Assembly: GCF_009189165.1 (NCBI RefSeq)
Contig: NZ_CP045118.1
Location: 3,534,001 to 3,598,000 of the forward strand
Length of the DNA stretch: 64,000 nucleotides
DNA from: Pseudomonas sp. SCB32
GTDB taxonomy: Bacteria > Pseudomonadota > Gammaproteobacteria > Pseudomonadales > Pseudomonadaceae
Reading direction: 5' to 3'
A model generated the notes under the pieces. That model had not been told where the DNA came from, did no database searches, and worked only from the letters and a program-made list of their open reading frames with translations. Shown here one piece after another: positions 17,460-25,420 of this stretch (position 1 is the first letter of the stretch; every line of letters starts with the position of its first letter). Position numbers and translations under genes: made by a program.

Positions 17460-18059
17460 ATGACCACCATGGAACTCCCCACCCTGCGCTCGCAACGCCT
17501 CAACGCGCTGACCCACGCCCCGCACGGGCGTCTCGACCATGCCGTGAAGGCCCGCGATCCCTTCTCCAGCCGCGAGAACTTCGCCCGTTTCGTGGTCGCC
17601 CAATACCTGTTCCAGTCCGAGCTGCAGGCGCTCTACCAGGACGCCGAACTCGGCGCGATCTTCCCCGACCTGCCACAGCGCTGCCGCGCCGAGCAGGCCT
17701 GCCTGGACCTGGCCGACCTGGATACCGAAGTACCGGCCCCGGTAGCCGGTGCCCTGGCGAAACCGAGCCGGGCCCATGCCCTGGGCTGGCTGTTCGTTTC
17801 CGAAGGTTCCAAGCTCGGCGCCGCGTTCCTGATCAGGCGCGTCGCTGCCCTGGGGCTGGACGAGAACACCGGCGCGCGCCACCTGGGCGAGCCGGAAGGT
17901 GGCCGCGCCGAAGGCTGGAAGCGCTTCACCCGCACCCTCGATGCCCTGGATCTCAGCGACGCCGAAGAACGCGAAGCAGAAGCCGGCGCCATCGCCGCTT
18001 TCGAACGCTTCGCCCACCTGCTGCAGCACAGCTATGACAGTGCCGCCGCCACCGCCTGA
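17460..18059 (+). CDS. hemO: heme oxygenase, PigA/HemO type
   Basis: A 199-aa cytosolic protein that opens the heme ring with O2 and reductant, releasing Fe2+, CO and biliverdin. The proximal heme ligand is His22 (LTHAPHGRLDHAVK). Distal-side helix residues appear in ALGWLFVSEGSKLGAAFL, and the C-terminal GARHLGEPEGGRAEGWKRF is typical of the Pseudomonas PigA group. Asn15 and Lys30 occupy the positions of PigA Asn19 and Lys34, which hold heme rotated so that mainly delta/beta biliverdin is formed; the same outcome is predicted here. ATG at 17460 with AAGGA upstream. The downstream DUF454 gene overlaps its 3' end. Linkage to hxuA makes a compact heme-capture and iron-release unit. Confidence 0.9.
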   Translation: MTTMELPTLRSQRLNALTHAPHGRLDHAVKARDPFSSRENFARFVVAQYLFQSELQALYQDAELGAIFPDLPQRCRAEQACLDLADLDTEVPAPVAGALAKPSRAHALGWLFVSEGSKLGAAFLIRRVAALGLDENTGARHLGEPEGGRAEGWKRFTRTLDALDLSDAEEREAEAGAIAAFERFAHLLQHSYDSAAATA

Positions 18060-18489
18060 GGCCATCCGGGTCGCGCCGGTCGAAGCGGCGCACGCAGCCT
18101 CGACCGGCGCCGCTCGCTCACGGCTGGCGCGCTGGGCGTTCGCGCTGCTCGCCTATACCAGCCTGGGCGTAGGCATGGTCGGGCTGGTGGTGCCGGGCTT
18201 GCCGACCACCGAGTTCGTCCTGCTCGCCGCCTGGGCCGCCGCGAAAAGCTCGCCGCGCCTTTCCGCCTGTCTGGAGAACCACCGCCTGTTCGGCCCGATC
18301 CTGCACAACTGGCGCAACGGCCGCGCTGTCGCCCGCCGCGCCAAGATCAGCGCCAGCGTCGCGATGCTCGCGGCCCTGGCGGTCATGCTGGTCACTTTGC
18401 CCCACGGCCTGTGGCTGTATGCGGTGATTCTCGGCATGGCGGTTGGCAATCTGTGGATCTGGTCGCGTCCGGACATGCCCCGGCCGTAG
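18034..18489 (+). CDS. DUF454 (YbaN-like) inner-membrane protein
   Basis: A 151-aa protein with a proline-rich start and three to four membrane spans. The conserved DUF454 core is visible as LGVGMVGLVVPGLPTTEFVL, FGPILHNWRNGRAVARRAK and the C-terminal hydrophobic pair. The function of the family is unknown. Genes of this family often sit beside heme oxygenase or heme-uptake genes in proteobacteria, and here the start overlaps the heme oxygenase stop by 26 bases, so it is probably translated from the same message. The ATG at 18034 is chosen; a GTG at 18040 is a near alternative. Confidence 0.8.
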   Translation: MTVPPPPPEAIRVAPVEAAHAASTGAARSRLARWAFALLAYTSLGVGMVGLVVPGLPTTEFVLLAAWAAAKSSPRLSACLENHRLFGPILHNWRNGRAVARRAKISASVAMLAALAVMLVTLPHGLWLYAVILGMAVGNLWIWSRPDMPRP

Positions 18490-18546
18490 TCAGCGCGAGG
18501 TCGCGGGCCTATGCTGGAAGTCCGATCCACACTGCCAGCCAGAGCC

Positions 18547-18915
18547 ATGAGCCAACCCACCAGCAAAGTCGACGCCGTCCTCGCCGAAGCACAACGCCGC
18601 CGCGAAAGCAGTTACCGCGAAAAGGCCCTGAAGATGTATCCCTGGATCTGCGGTCGCTGCGGCCGCGAATTCAGCGGCGTGCGCCTGCGCGAACTGACCG
18701 TCCACCACCGTGACCACAACCACGACAACAATCCCGAGGACGGTTCCAACTGGGAACTGCTGTGCCTCTACTGCCACGACAATGAGCACCAGCGGCAGGT
18801 GGACCTGCACTACCAGAACGGTAATGACGCCGGCGCCAAGGGTCCGAAGGTGACCCACAAGGGGCTGGCCGGGTTGGCCGATCTGCTGAAGAAGAAGGAC
18901 GACGGGCAGGCCTGA
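18547..18915 (+). CDS. yajD: HNH nuclease family protein YajD
   Basis: A 122-aa cytosolic protein with a compact HNH/McrA-type fold. The zinc pair CGRCGRE (from about residue 36) and LLCLYCHDNEH (from about residue 76) flank LTVHHRDHNHDNNP, which supplies the HNH histidines, and the asparagine lies in the GSNWELL segment. YajD homologues are widespread in gammaproteobacteria; a DNA-repair or nicking role is possible but not shown. The ATG at 18547 (MSQPTSKVDAVLAEAQRRR) is the family N-terminus. A dense repeat region follows. Confidence 0.88.
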   Translation: MSQPTSKVDAVLAEAQRRRESSYREKALKMYPWICGRCGREFSGVRLRELTVHHRDHNHDNNPEDGSNWELLCLYCHDNEHQRQVDLHYQNGNDAGAKGPKVTHKGLAGLADLLKKKDDGQA

Positions 18916-18964
18916 CGACCGCTCCTACAAGAGCCCGTTCATCACACTGAAGGCCGGCGTGTCT

Positions 18965-19030
18965 GTAGGAGCGAGCTTGCTCGCGAACGAGCCCCGCTGC
19001 GGAGCCATTCGCGAGCAAGCTCGCTCCTAC
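18965..19030. repeat. REP pair (BIME-like), GTAGGAGCGAGCTTGCTCGC type
   Basis: GTAGGAGCGAGCTTGCTCGC and its reverse complement GCGAGCAAGCTCGCTCCTAC face each other with a loop of about 26 bases. This can form a long stable hairpin. Confidence 0.88.
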
Positions 19031-19085
19031 GAAGAGCAGTTCAGCGCAGCTCTGCCATGATCTCCAGCGAACATTGCCGCGGTAC

Positions 19086-19168
19086 GTAGGATGGGTAGAG
19101 CGAAGCGAAACCCATGCTGCCCCGGCACGCGAGCCTGATGGGTTTCGCTTCGCTCTACGCCATCCTAC
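19086..19168. repeat. GTAGGATGGGTAGAGC-type inverted repeat, second copy
   Basis: GTAGGATGGGTAGAGCGAAG faces CTTCGCTCTACGCCATCCTA. It belongs to the same family as 10142-10229, with a two-base insertion in the right arm. Confidence 0.8.
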
Positions 19169-19175
19169 AAAGCCT

Positions 19176-20171
19176 TCAGCGCAACCCGGCGACGATCTCC
19201 AGCGAACGCAGCCGCAGTTCGTGGTCGTAGATGTCGCTGGTGAAGATGATCTCATCCACCCCGGTCTGCTCCAGCAGGATTTCCAGGCGGCTGCGCACCT
19301 TCTCCGGACCACCGATCACTGCCAGGCCGAAGAAGTTGCCCACAGCATCCTGCTCGTGGGGCAGCCACAGGCCGGCCATGCTCTTCACCGGCGACTTCTG
19401 CTTCAGGCTGTCGCCACGGATCAACGCCAGCACCCGCTGGAAGGCAGTGGTCGCCAGGTATTCGGCTTCCTCGTCGGTGGGCGCGGCGATCAGCGGCACG
19501 CCGATCATGGCGTAGGGCTTGTCAAGCACCGCCGATGGCTGGAAGTTCTCGCGGTAGATGCGCAGCGCGTCATGCAGGTAGCGCGGTGCGAAGTGCGAGG
19601 CGAAGGCATAGGGCAACCCCTTCTGCGCGGCCAGATGGGCGCTGAACAGGCTGGAACCCAGCAGCCAGATCGGCACGTTGGTGCCCTCGCCCGGAATGGC
19701 CAACAGCGACTGCTGCGAACGGCGCGGGCCGAGGAGCATTTCGAGTTCGGCGACCTGCTCGGGGAAGTCGGCGCCATCGCCCAGGCGGTCGCGGCGCAGC
19801 GCGCGCATGGTGGCCTGGTCGGCGCCCGGCGCGCGGCCCAGCCCCAGGTCGATACGGCCCGGATAGAGGGTTTCCAGGGTGCCGAAGTTCTCCGCCACCA
19901 CCAGCGGCGGATGATTCGGCAGCATCACCCCGCCAGAGCCGACACGGATGCGCTCGGTCTTGCCGGCGATGTGGCCGATCAGCACGGCGGTGGCCGAACT
20001 GGCGATGCCGTCCATATTGTGGTGCTCCGCCAGCCAGTAGCGGGTAAAGCCCAGGCGCTCGACGTGCCGGGCGACCTCGACGGCGTGGTGCAACGCCTCG
20101 GCAGCGGTGCCCTGGTCGCGCACGGGCACCAGGTCGAGCATGGAGAAAGCGATATCGGACAGGGACTTCAT
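19176..20171 (-). CDS. LLM-class flavin-dependent oxidoreductase (luciferase-like)
   Basis: A 331-aa cytosolic protein of the bacterial luciferase-like monooxygenase superfamily, YhbW-type subgroup. The N-terminus [40 protein letters not shown] and [14 protein letters not shown] are hallmarks of this subgroup, which binds FMN supplied by a reductase. The physiological substrate is unknown, and no reductase or catabolic gene lies beside it. The ATG at 20171 has GGAG five bases upstream; a GTG six bases earlier is also in frame but poorly placed. It appears monocistronic. Confidence 0.88.
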   Translation of the reverse strand: MKSLSDIAFSMLDLVPVRDQGTAAEALHHAVEVARHVERLGFTRYWLAEHHNMDGIASSATAVLIGHIAGKTERIRVGSGGVMLPNHPPLVVAENFGTLETLYPGRIDLGLGRAPGADQATMRALRRDRLGDGADFPEQVAELEMLLGPRRSQQSLLAIPGEGTNVPIWLLGSSLFSAHLAAQKGLPYAFASHFAPRYLHDALRIYRENFQPSAVLDKPYAMIGVPLIAAPTDEEAEYLATTAFQRVLALIRGDSLKQKSPVKSMAGLWLPHEQDAVGNFFGLAVIGGPEKVRSRLEILLEQTGVDEIIFTSDIYDHELRLRSLEIVAGLR

Positions 20172-20410
20172 AGGCACTCCGCTTCAGGTCACGCAGACGC
20201 CGCGCAGATGGGGCGCCACGGACAGGACTTTGAGCGTGACTCTATCGGCCCCCTCCCCGACTGACCACTCGTCGGGATCGATAGTACTCATGAAGGTCAG
20301 TGATACAGAAACAGCGCGGCGCCATCATCGCTTCACGCAACCGTCACCGCCCTGTCATCTGCCACCCGGAGAATGGCCTCAGCTGAAGGACCAGCGCCCA
20401 TCAAACAGAA

Positions 20411-20433
20411 AGCCCGCGATCAGCGGGCTTTTT
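20411..20433 (+). terminator. Rho-independent terminator without an obvious upstream plus-strand gene
   Basis: AGCCCGC / GCGGGCT with a GATCA loop is followed by TTTTG on the plus strand. On the minus strand, downstream of the ArsC-like gene, the tail is the weaker TTTC. The 20172-20410 stretch has no credible gene on the plus strand, so it may end an untranslated RNA or simply serve the minus-strand gene. Confidence 0.7.
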
Positions 20434-20450
20434 GCTTTGTGGCGGCCACC

Positions 20451-20864
20451 TCAGGGACGGTTCTTCACCATCTCGAACAGCTTCAGGCGATCGCTCAGTT
20501 CCTGCAGGGTGTGGCGGAACGGATCGTGCTGCTCGCTGGTGGTGGGGTCGACGAAACTCCACACGATCACTTCGCTGGAGCTGGGCAGCTCGTCGCCTTC
20601 GTGATTGGACTTGTCGCACAGGTCGATCAGGTAATCGAAATGCTGGCCGCTGAATTCGTCGATGGACTTGCTGCGCAGACCCTCGGTGGAAATGCCGGCG
20701 TGCTCCAGCACCTCGCGGGCGCGCGGATCGATAGCGCTGGGATGAATGCCGGCGCTGAAGGCTTCGAAGTGCTCGGCATCGGAATGCCGCAGCAGTGCCT
20801 CGGCAATCGGGGAACGGGCATCGTTGCCGATGCAGACGAACAGGACTCGGCGTTTCTCGGTCAT
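20451..20864 (-). CDS. ArsC-like low-molecular-weight phosphatase-fold protein
   Basis: A 137-aa cytosolic protein with the low-molecular-weight protein tyrosine phosphatase / arsenate reductase fold. The P-loop is Cys11-X5-Arg17 (CIGNDARS), and the general acid Asp106 lies in FVDPTTSE. Thioredoxin-coupled ArsC proteins use a relay of three cysteines. Here Cys83 is present (DLCDKSNHEG) but the partner expected about seven residues later is missing, so the classical arsenate mechanism is doubtful. A phosphatase, or a reductase using another thiol, is possible. No arsR, arsB or acr3 gene is nearby. ATG at 20864 with GAGG six bases upstream. Confidence 0.8.
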   Translation of the reverse strand: MTEKRRVLFVCIGNDARSPIAEALLRHSDAEHFEAFSAGIHPSAIDPRAREVLEHAGISTEGLRSKSIDEFSGQHFDYLIDLCDKSNHEGDELPSSSEVIVWSFVDPTTSEQHDPFRHTLQELSDRLKLFEMVKNRP

Positions 20865-20961
20865 CACTACCTCAGCTCGGACTCGGGTTCGGCCCCTTAT
20901 ACGCCAGGTTTTATGACAGAGCCGTGTCGGAACGATGAAGGCGCCCTGGGGACGGCACAAT

Positions 20962-21456
20962 TCAACTCAGTACGATGTAGTCGCTGCGCTGCACGACTCC
21001 GCGATGCTCGCCGGCCAACAGGTGAACGTAACGGCCGCCGGCCTGGTCGATGGGCAGGCAGTCGTCCACGTCCAGCAGCGCATCGGTGTGCGGCTTGTCC
21101 CAGCCGCGCGGCAGGCGGTGCTTGCCCAGCGCCTTGGCCTGCGCCGCATCGCGGGCAACCACCAGCAGATAATGGTGCGCCTCGCCGAACTGGCCGGGTT
21201 CATAGCCACCCAGGTTGATGAAGAACAGCCGCGGCTCGCCCGGCGCCGGTTGCTGGTCACTGAACACCACGCGATAACCGTCGATGCCATCGACCTCCAG
21301 CCAGGAGTCGATGTGCAGTCCCTGCGGGCTGCCGAACCAGGCGTCGCGCAGCTGTGGGTAGCTGGCTTCGAGGCTGTCCGCCACGGCGAACACCACGTCG
21401 TGTACCTCGATCTTCGCGCGCGGATGGCGCCCGCCCAGCATCACCACCAACAACAT
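20962..21456 (-). CDS. DUF1543 domain protein
   Basis: A 164-aa cytosolic protein with the DUF1543 signature MLLVVMLGGRHPRAKIEVHD followed by VVFAVADSLEASYPQLRDAW, with a second related half (LFFINLGGYEPGQFGEAHHYLLVV). The domain is uncharacterised; the two-part layout suggests an internal duplication. It has a strong RBS (AGGAGAGG) seven bases before the ATG at 21456. It diverges from a TetR gene across 137 bases, so it may be the target of that regulator, though no pathway is evident. Confidence 0.85.
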   Translation of the reverse strand: MLLVVMLGGRHPRAKIEVHDVVFAVADSLEASYPQLRDAWFGSPQGLHIDSWLEVDGIDGYRVVFSDQQPAPGEPRLFFINLGGYEPGQFGEAHHYLLVVARDAAQAKALGKHRLPRGWDKPHTDALLDVDDCLPIDQAGGRYVHLLAGEHRGVVQRSDYIVLS

Positions 21457-21543
21457 CGCATCCTCTCCTTTCGAACCGCAGCCGCTCTGCGACGGCCATT
21501 TCCTGACAAAGGGGCACATCCTAATGAAAAAAACGCCCCAATC

Positions 21544-21553
21544 GCTATATAGC
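21544..21553. promoter_or_regulatory. palindrome in the DUF1543/TetR divergent promoter
   Basis: GCTATATAGC is a perfect 10-base palindrome in an AT-rich pocket 41 bases before the TetR start. It is a candidate operator or -10 region; the assignment is tentative. Confidence 0.35.
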
Positions 21554-21593
21554 TTTGTATATTTTGAATCCCCGTATCCGGCTGTACCGATCC

Positions 21594-22280
21594 ATGAGCA
21601 CACCTTCGACCATCACCAGCAAGCGCTCCGGCTACTCGCGCCCCAGCCTCAGCATTCGTGACCGCAATCGCCAGCGCATTCTCCTCGCCGCCGGCGAAGA
21701 GTTCGCCGACAAGGGCTTCAGCGCCGCCAAGACCCAGGACATCGCCGCGCGCGCCGAGGTGCCCAAGTCCAACGTCTACTACTACTTCCATACCAAGGAA
21801 AACCTCTACCGGCGCCTGCTGGAGAACGTGGTGGAGGCCGTGCTGGAAGCCTCCGCCCTGCTGCGCGAATGCGACGACCCGGCCTGGGCGCTGCCCGCGC
21901 ATATCCGCGCGCGCCTGCACATCGCCCGCCAGTGGCCGCAGGCCTACAAGGTCTTCGCCAGCGAGATGCTGCATGGTGCTCCGCACCTGCCCCCGGAGTG
22001 GCTGCAACGCCTGCGCGCGGAATCCATCCGCAGCCTCGACTGCATCGCCGCCTGGATCGATCGCGGCCTGCTCGCCCCGGTGGACCCGCAGCACCTGCTG
22101 CTGAGCATTTCCGCGGCCACCCGAACCTATGTGGATTTCGACTGGCAGATCGCGATGATCACCGGCAAGGCGCAACCCGACGACAGCGACTTCGAGGCGG
22201 CCGCGGCGACCATCACTCGTCTGGTCCTGCGCGGCACCGAGCCCGAGCCTGCCACACGGCTGCGCCCCCTGCCGCTGTAG
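21594..22280 (+). CDS. TetR-family regulator, RutR-like
   Basis: A 228-aa regulator with an N-terminal TetR helix-turn-helix at about residues 22-72 (RILLAAGEEFADKGFSAAKT, AEVPKSNVYYYFHTKENLYR) and a C-terminal ligand domain matching the RutR/YcdC type (YKVFASEMLHGAPHLPPEWL, LLSISAATRTYVDFDWQIAM). RutR senses uracil or thymine in E. coli, but no pyrimidine (rut) genes are next to it here, so the ligand is unknown. The ATG at 21594 (MSTPSTITSKRSG) is preferred to upstream starts that lie in the AT-rich promoter region. It diverges from the DUF1543 gene. Confidence 0.85.
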   Translation: MSTPSTITSKRSGYSRPSLSIRDRNRQRILLAAGEEFADKGFSAAKTQDIAARAEVPKSNVYYYFHTKENLYRRLLENVVEAVLEASALLRECDDPAWALPAHIRARLHIARQWPQAYKVFASEMLHGAPHLPPEWLQRLRAESIRSLDCIAAWIDRGLLAPVDPQHLLLSISAATRTYVDFDWQIAMITGKAQPDDSDFEAAAATITRLVLRGTEPEPATRLRPLPL

Positions 22281-22356
22281 CGCCAGTCTGAGGCTGCACT
22301 AAGCTGAGAATGTCCGCACGGCCATGCGCCGTGCCCACATTCGTCTGGGAGACGCC

Positions 22357-22680
22357 ATGAAATCGCTACAGATCGCCGCCGCGCTGCTGATCCCCGCCTC
22401 GCTGTGCCTGATGCAGCCCGCTGCCGCAGCCTCTGCCGCCGCCATCCCCATGCTCAACTTCGACTGCCCGAACGACATCCAGGTCCACACCGACGAGGGT
22501 GGGCCGGTCTACATCAACGGCAAGGAAGCCAAGATCAAGCAGAGCGATGACAAGTACATCGAGGCCAAGGGCGATGGCGTGACCGTCTCCATCAGCCTCA
22601 ATGACGACGGCAGCGCCACCGTCTCCTATACCGGGCCCAAAGGCGCCAACGGCGTCTGCGAGGCCGCCGAAGGCGACTGA
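22357..22680 (+). CDS. small secreted protein of unknown function
   Basis: A 107-aa product with a clear Sec signal peptide (MKSLQIAAALLIPASLCLMQ, cleavage probably after PAAAASAAA). The mature part of about 70 residues has two cysteines, one in NFDCPND and one near the C-terminus in NGVCEAAEG, which could form a disulfide in the periplasm. The rest is rich in Asp, Gly and Lys with short beta-like segments (VTVSISLNDDGSATVSYTG). I do not recognise a named family. The ATG at 22357 follows a GGGAGACGCC ribosome-binding site. It converges on the DUF1615 lipoprotein gene, ending one base before that gene's stop. Confidence 0.75.
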   Translation: MKSLQIAAALLIPASLCLMQPAAAASAAAIPMLNFDCPNDIQVHTDEGGPVYINGKEAKIKQSDDKYIEAKGDGVTVSISLNDDGSATVSYTGPKGANGVCEAAEGD

Positions 22681-22681
22681 A

Positions 22682-23827
22682 TCAGGGCTTCGGCGCCCTC
22701 GCCAGACAGCGCTTGTAGCGCTCGTCCACGCGCTGGGCGAACCAGGCGGTGGTCAACTGGCGGGTGATCTTCGGGCTGTGCAGCGTGATGCCGGGCAGGA
22801 TCGCCCGTGGCAACGGTTTGCCGGCGGCGCGTTCGCCCAGCGCGAAGACCTTGGCGTACAGCGCTGATTTGGCGAACTCCGGCGTTTCGCCCTTCTCCAG
22901 ATCGCGACGGATATCCCGCTCGCTCATCCCCAGGCGCGGCCCCAGGGTGCGCACGGCCTTCTCGGTGCTGCCGGCGTCGTAGCTGCCGTAGAGGATCAGG
23001 TCGCCATCCAGCGCCAGGTTGACGCCACTGGCCTCGCTTACCGCGCGCTGGAAAGCGGCATTGCGGCTGGCGTACCAGCCGGCGTTGAAATCGGCGAAAC
23101 GGTACAGCGGTTGCGGGTAGTTCGCCGGGTAGCCCAGCAAGTGCAGCGTGCCGAAGTACATGCCGCCGCGCCGACTGAACACTTCGCGGCGAATGGTGCG
23201 ATCCACCGTGTAGGGATAGCCGTCGGCATGGGCTTCGGCGAATTCGACGCTGACCTGCATCGGCCCGCCGGTATGCACCGGGTTGAAGCGCCCGAACAGC
23301 TGCTGGCCCAGCGGAACGCTACCGATGAAGTCATCGAAGATGGCACTCAATTCCTTCTCCGTGCGCACCGCCGCCAGACGCTGGCTGTAGCTGCGCCCAT
23401 CCGGCGACTTCAGGCTCAATGCGGCATCGATCAGCAGGCCCGGCACGTGCAGCTTGCCGGCGCGCCGGTCGATCTCGCCGCGCGCGATCTTGCCCAGTCC
23501 GGGTACCGCCGGGTCCGCCGTGTAGTTGGACTCCTGCTCGGTCACCGCCAGCACCGAGCAGAGGTTCTCGGTGGTCGGCGCAATGTGCTGGGTGGTGAAG
23601 GCAACCTGGATGTCGCGCGCCCAGCCGGGGCGGTCGGCGACGCTGGCCGGCATCAGCTTCACGACCTTGGCTCGCACGTCCTCCGGGGTCGCTTCCGGCG
23701 TGCTCGTCCGCGTGCCGCAACCGGCCAGCGCCAGCAGCGCGGCCAGGCCCAGCAGGCGGAGATTCTTGATTCGAGGAAGAGGCCTGTCCAGGCCGGGGAT
23801 ATCTGCCGTCAGGGCAGCCGCATTCAT
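22682..23827 (-). CDS. DUF1615 lipoprotein
   Basis: A 381-aa protein. An unusually long basic/hydrophobic N-terminus (residues 1-36) ends in the lipobox LALAGC, so it should be lipid-anchored. The body matches DUF1615, seen as TQHIAPTTENLCSVLAVTEQ, PADRGEIDRR-like helices (IARGEIDRRAG) and GGMYFGTLHLLGYPANYPQP. The repeated Glu-containing helices and the QESNY segment recall lysozyme-like transglycosylases, but I cannot show catalysis. The Met at 23827 gives a signal peptide longer than usual; a later start would still keep the lipobox. It is monocistronic and convergent with the small secreted protein. Confidence 0.83.
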   Translation of the reverse strand: MNAAALTADIPGLDRPLPRIKNLRLLGLAALLALAGCGTRTSTPEATPEDVRAKVVKLMPASVADRPGWARDIQVAFTTQHIAPTTENLCSVLAVTEQESNYTADPAVPGLGKIARGEIDRRAGKLHVPGLLIDAALSLKSPDGRSYSQRLAAVRTEKELSAIFDDFIGSVPLGQQLFGRFNPVHTGGPMQVSVEFAEAHADGYPYTVDRTIRREVFSRRGGMYFGTLHLLGYPANYPQPLYRFADFNAGWYASRNAAFQRAVSEASGVNLALDGDLILYGSYDAGSTEKAVRTLGPRLGMSERDIRRDLEKGETPEFAKSALYAKVFALGERAAGKPLPRAILPGITLHSPKITRQLTTAWFAQRVDERYKRCLARAPKP

Positions 23828-23910
23828 AGTCCGTTCCTTGCTTGGAGACCGCCTACAGGACCTGTACCGCACGGTGCAGGTTCCCCGGCATTGTCAGCCA
23901 AGCAGGGATT

Positions 23911-24819
23911 TCAGCGCCAGGCCAGCCGCTTCAGGCTGAGGCTCCAGCCGCGCTGCATGCCGGCGGCGGCGAGCAGGATGGCGACCACACCGAGCCACTG
24001 CAGCGGCGACAGGCGATGGCCGAAGGCGAACCAGTCGACGAAGATCGCCGCAATGGGATAGATGAACGACAGCGCACCGGTCAGCGTCGTCGGCAGTTTC
24101 TGGATGGCGCCGTAGAGCAGCACGTACATGATCCCGGTATGAACGATGCCCAGCGTGGCCAGGCTGGCCCAGGCGGTGGTCGCCTGCGGCAGCGGCGAGA
24201 AGTTGGCCCAGGGCGCCAGCAACAGTACGCCGGTCACCGTCTGGATCAACGCGATCAGGTGCGGCGGCACGCCGCTCAGGCGCTTGATGATCAACGCCGC
24301 CACCGCATACAACGCCGCCGCACCAAGGGCCAGGGCGATGCCGCCGAGGTAGTCGCTGCCCACCTGCCCCGCCTCGCCCTGCCCTACATCAGAATGCGCA
24401 CTGACGATGGCCAGCATGCCGAGGAAGGAAACACCCAGCCAGGCCATCTTCTGCGCGCTGAGGCGCTCGCCGAGAAACAGCGCGCCCAGCAATACCAGCA
24501 GGAACGGCTGCACGTTGTACACCGCCGTGCCGATGGCGATGGACGCCCGCGAATAGGAGCCGAACAGCAGCACCCAGTTGCCGACGATGGCCACGCCGCT
24601 GAGCAGTGCCAGGCCGAAGGTGGCACGGGTGACGATGCCGGGGCGCAGGAAGCCCATCAGGCCGCAGATCAGCAGCAGGGTCGCGGCGCCGAACACACAG
24701 CGCCAGAACACCACATCCAGGACCGGTTGCCCGGACAGCAGCACCAGCCAGCCGATGGTGCCGCAGATCAGCATGGCGCTGACCATCTCCAGGGTGCCGC
24801 GTCGAATCTGCTCGTTCAT
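23911..24819 (-). CDS. EamA/DMT family transporter
   Basis: A 302-aa inner-membrane protein with ten hydrophobic spans in two EamA repeats (MLICGTIGWLVLLSGQPVLD... and ALGAAALYAVAALIIKRLSG...). The AVYNVQPFLLVLLGALFLGE segment at the end of the first repeat is typical. It diverges from an Lrp/AsnC regulator across 131 bases. That pairing usually marks an amino-acid or amine exporter switched on by its substrate, so export of an amino acid is inferred. The ATG at 24819 has GGAGG upstream (read on the minus strand), a strong RBS. Confidence 0.87.
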   Translation of the reverse strand: MNEQIRRGTLEMVSAMLICGTIGWLVLLSGQPVLDVVFWRCVFGAATLLLICGLMGFLRPGIVTRATFGLALLSGVAIVGNWVLLFGSYSRASIAIGTAVYNVQPFLLVLLGALFLGERLSAQKMAWLGVSFLGMLAIVSAHSDVGQGEAGQVGSDYLGGIALALGAAALYAVAALIIKRLSGVPPHLIALIQTVTGVLLLAPWANFSPLPQATTAWASLATLGIVHTGIMYVLLYGAIQKLPTTLTGALSFIYPIAAIFVDWFAFGHRLSPLQWLGVVAILLAAAGMQRGWSLSLKRLAWR

Positions 24820-24950
24820 GGTTCACCTCCTTATCGTTGGCGACCAGTATGAACAGGCGAATCGGCGCACTCCATTGCCTGAAATAGGAAGAATCCGATA
24901 TTCACCTTTACTATCAAGGCAACTTTCGACATTTACCATTCGAGGCCACC

Positions 24951-25388
24951 ATGACCGACGAAATCGACCAATTGCTGATCGCCGCGCTGATGGAAGACTC
25001 CCGCCTTTCCCTCAAGGCCCTGGCCCAGGTCAGCGGCCTCAGCGCCCCCAGCGTCGCCGAGCGGCTGCGCAAGCTGGAGGAACGGCAGGTGATCACCGGC
25101 TACACGGTGAACGTCGACCCACGCGCCTTCGGTTACCAGCTGCAGGCCATCGTCCGCGTGCGTCCGCTGCCGGGGCGGTTGCAGGAGGTGGAGAAGCAGA
25201 TCATGGCGATTCCCGAATTCACCGAGTGCGACAAGGTCACCGGCGAGGATTGCTTCTATGCGCAGATGTGTGTGCGGTCGATGGAGCAACTGGATGAGTT
25301 GCTGGATCACCTGAATGGATTTGCCGAGACCAATACCGCCATCGTGAAGAAGACGCCGGTGAAGCGGCGGTTGCCGCCGATGGCGTGA
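24951..25388 (+). CDS. Lrp/AsnC-family regulator
   Basis: A 145-aa regulator with an AsnC-type helix-turn-helix at residues 5-55 (IDQLLIAALMEDSRLSLKAL, SVAERLRKLEERQVITGYTV) and a C-terminal RAM ligand-binding ferredoxin-like domain (about 65-140; FTECDKVTGEDCFYAQMCVR). It diverges from an EamA exporter and is likely its amino-acid-responsive activator. It starts at the ATG at 24951 after GAGGCC. It ends 33 bases before the convergent polB stop. Confidence 0.88.
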   Translation: MTDEIDQLLIAALMEDSRLSLKALAQVSGLSAPSVAERLRKLEERQVITGYTVNVDPRAFGYQLQAIVRVRPLPGRLQEVEKQIMAIPEFTECDKVTGEDCFYAQMCVRSMEQLDELLDHLNGFAETNTAIVKKTPVKRRLPPMA

Positions 25389-25420
25389 CGGGTCGCAACA
25401 AAGAGCATCGCGGGTGCGAC

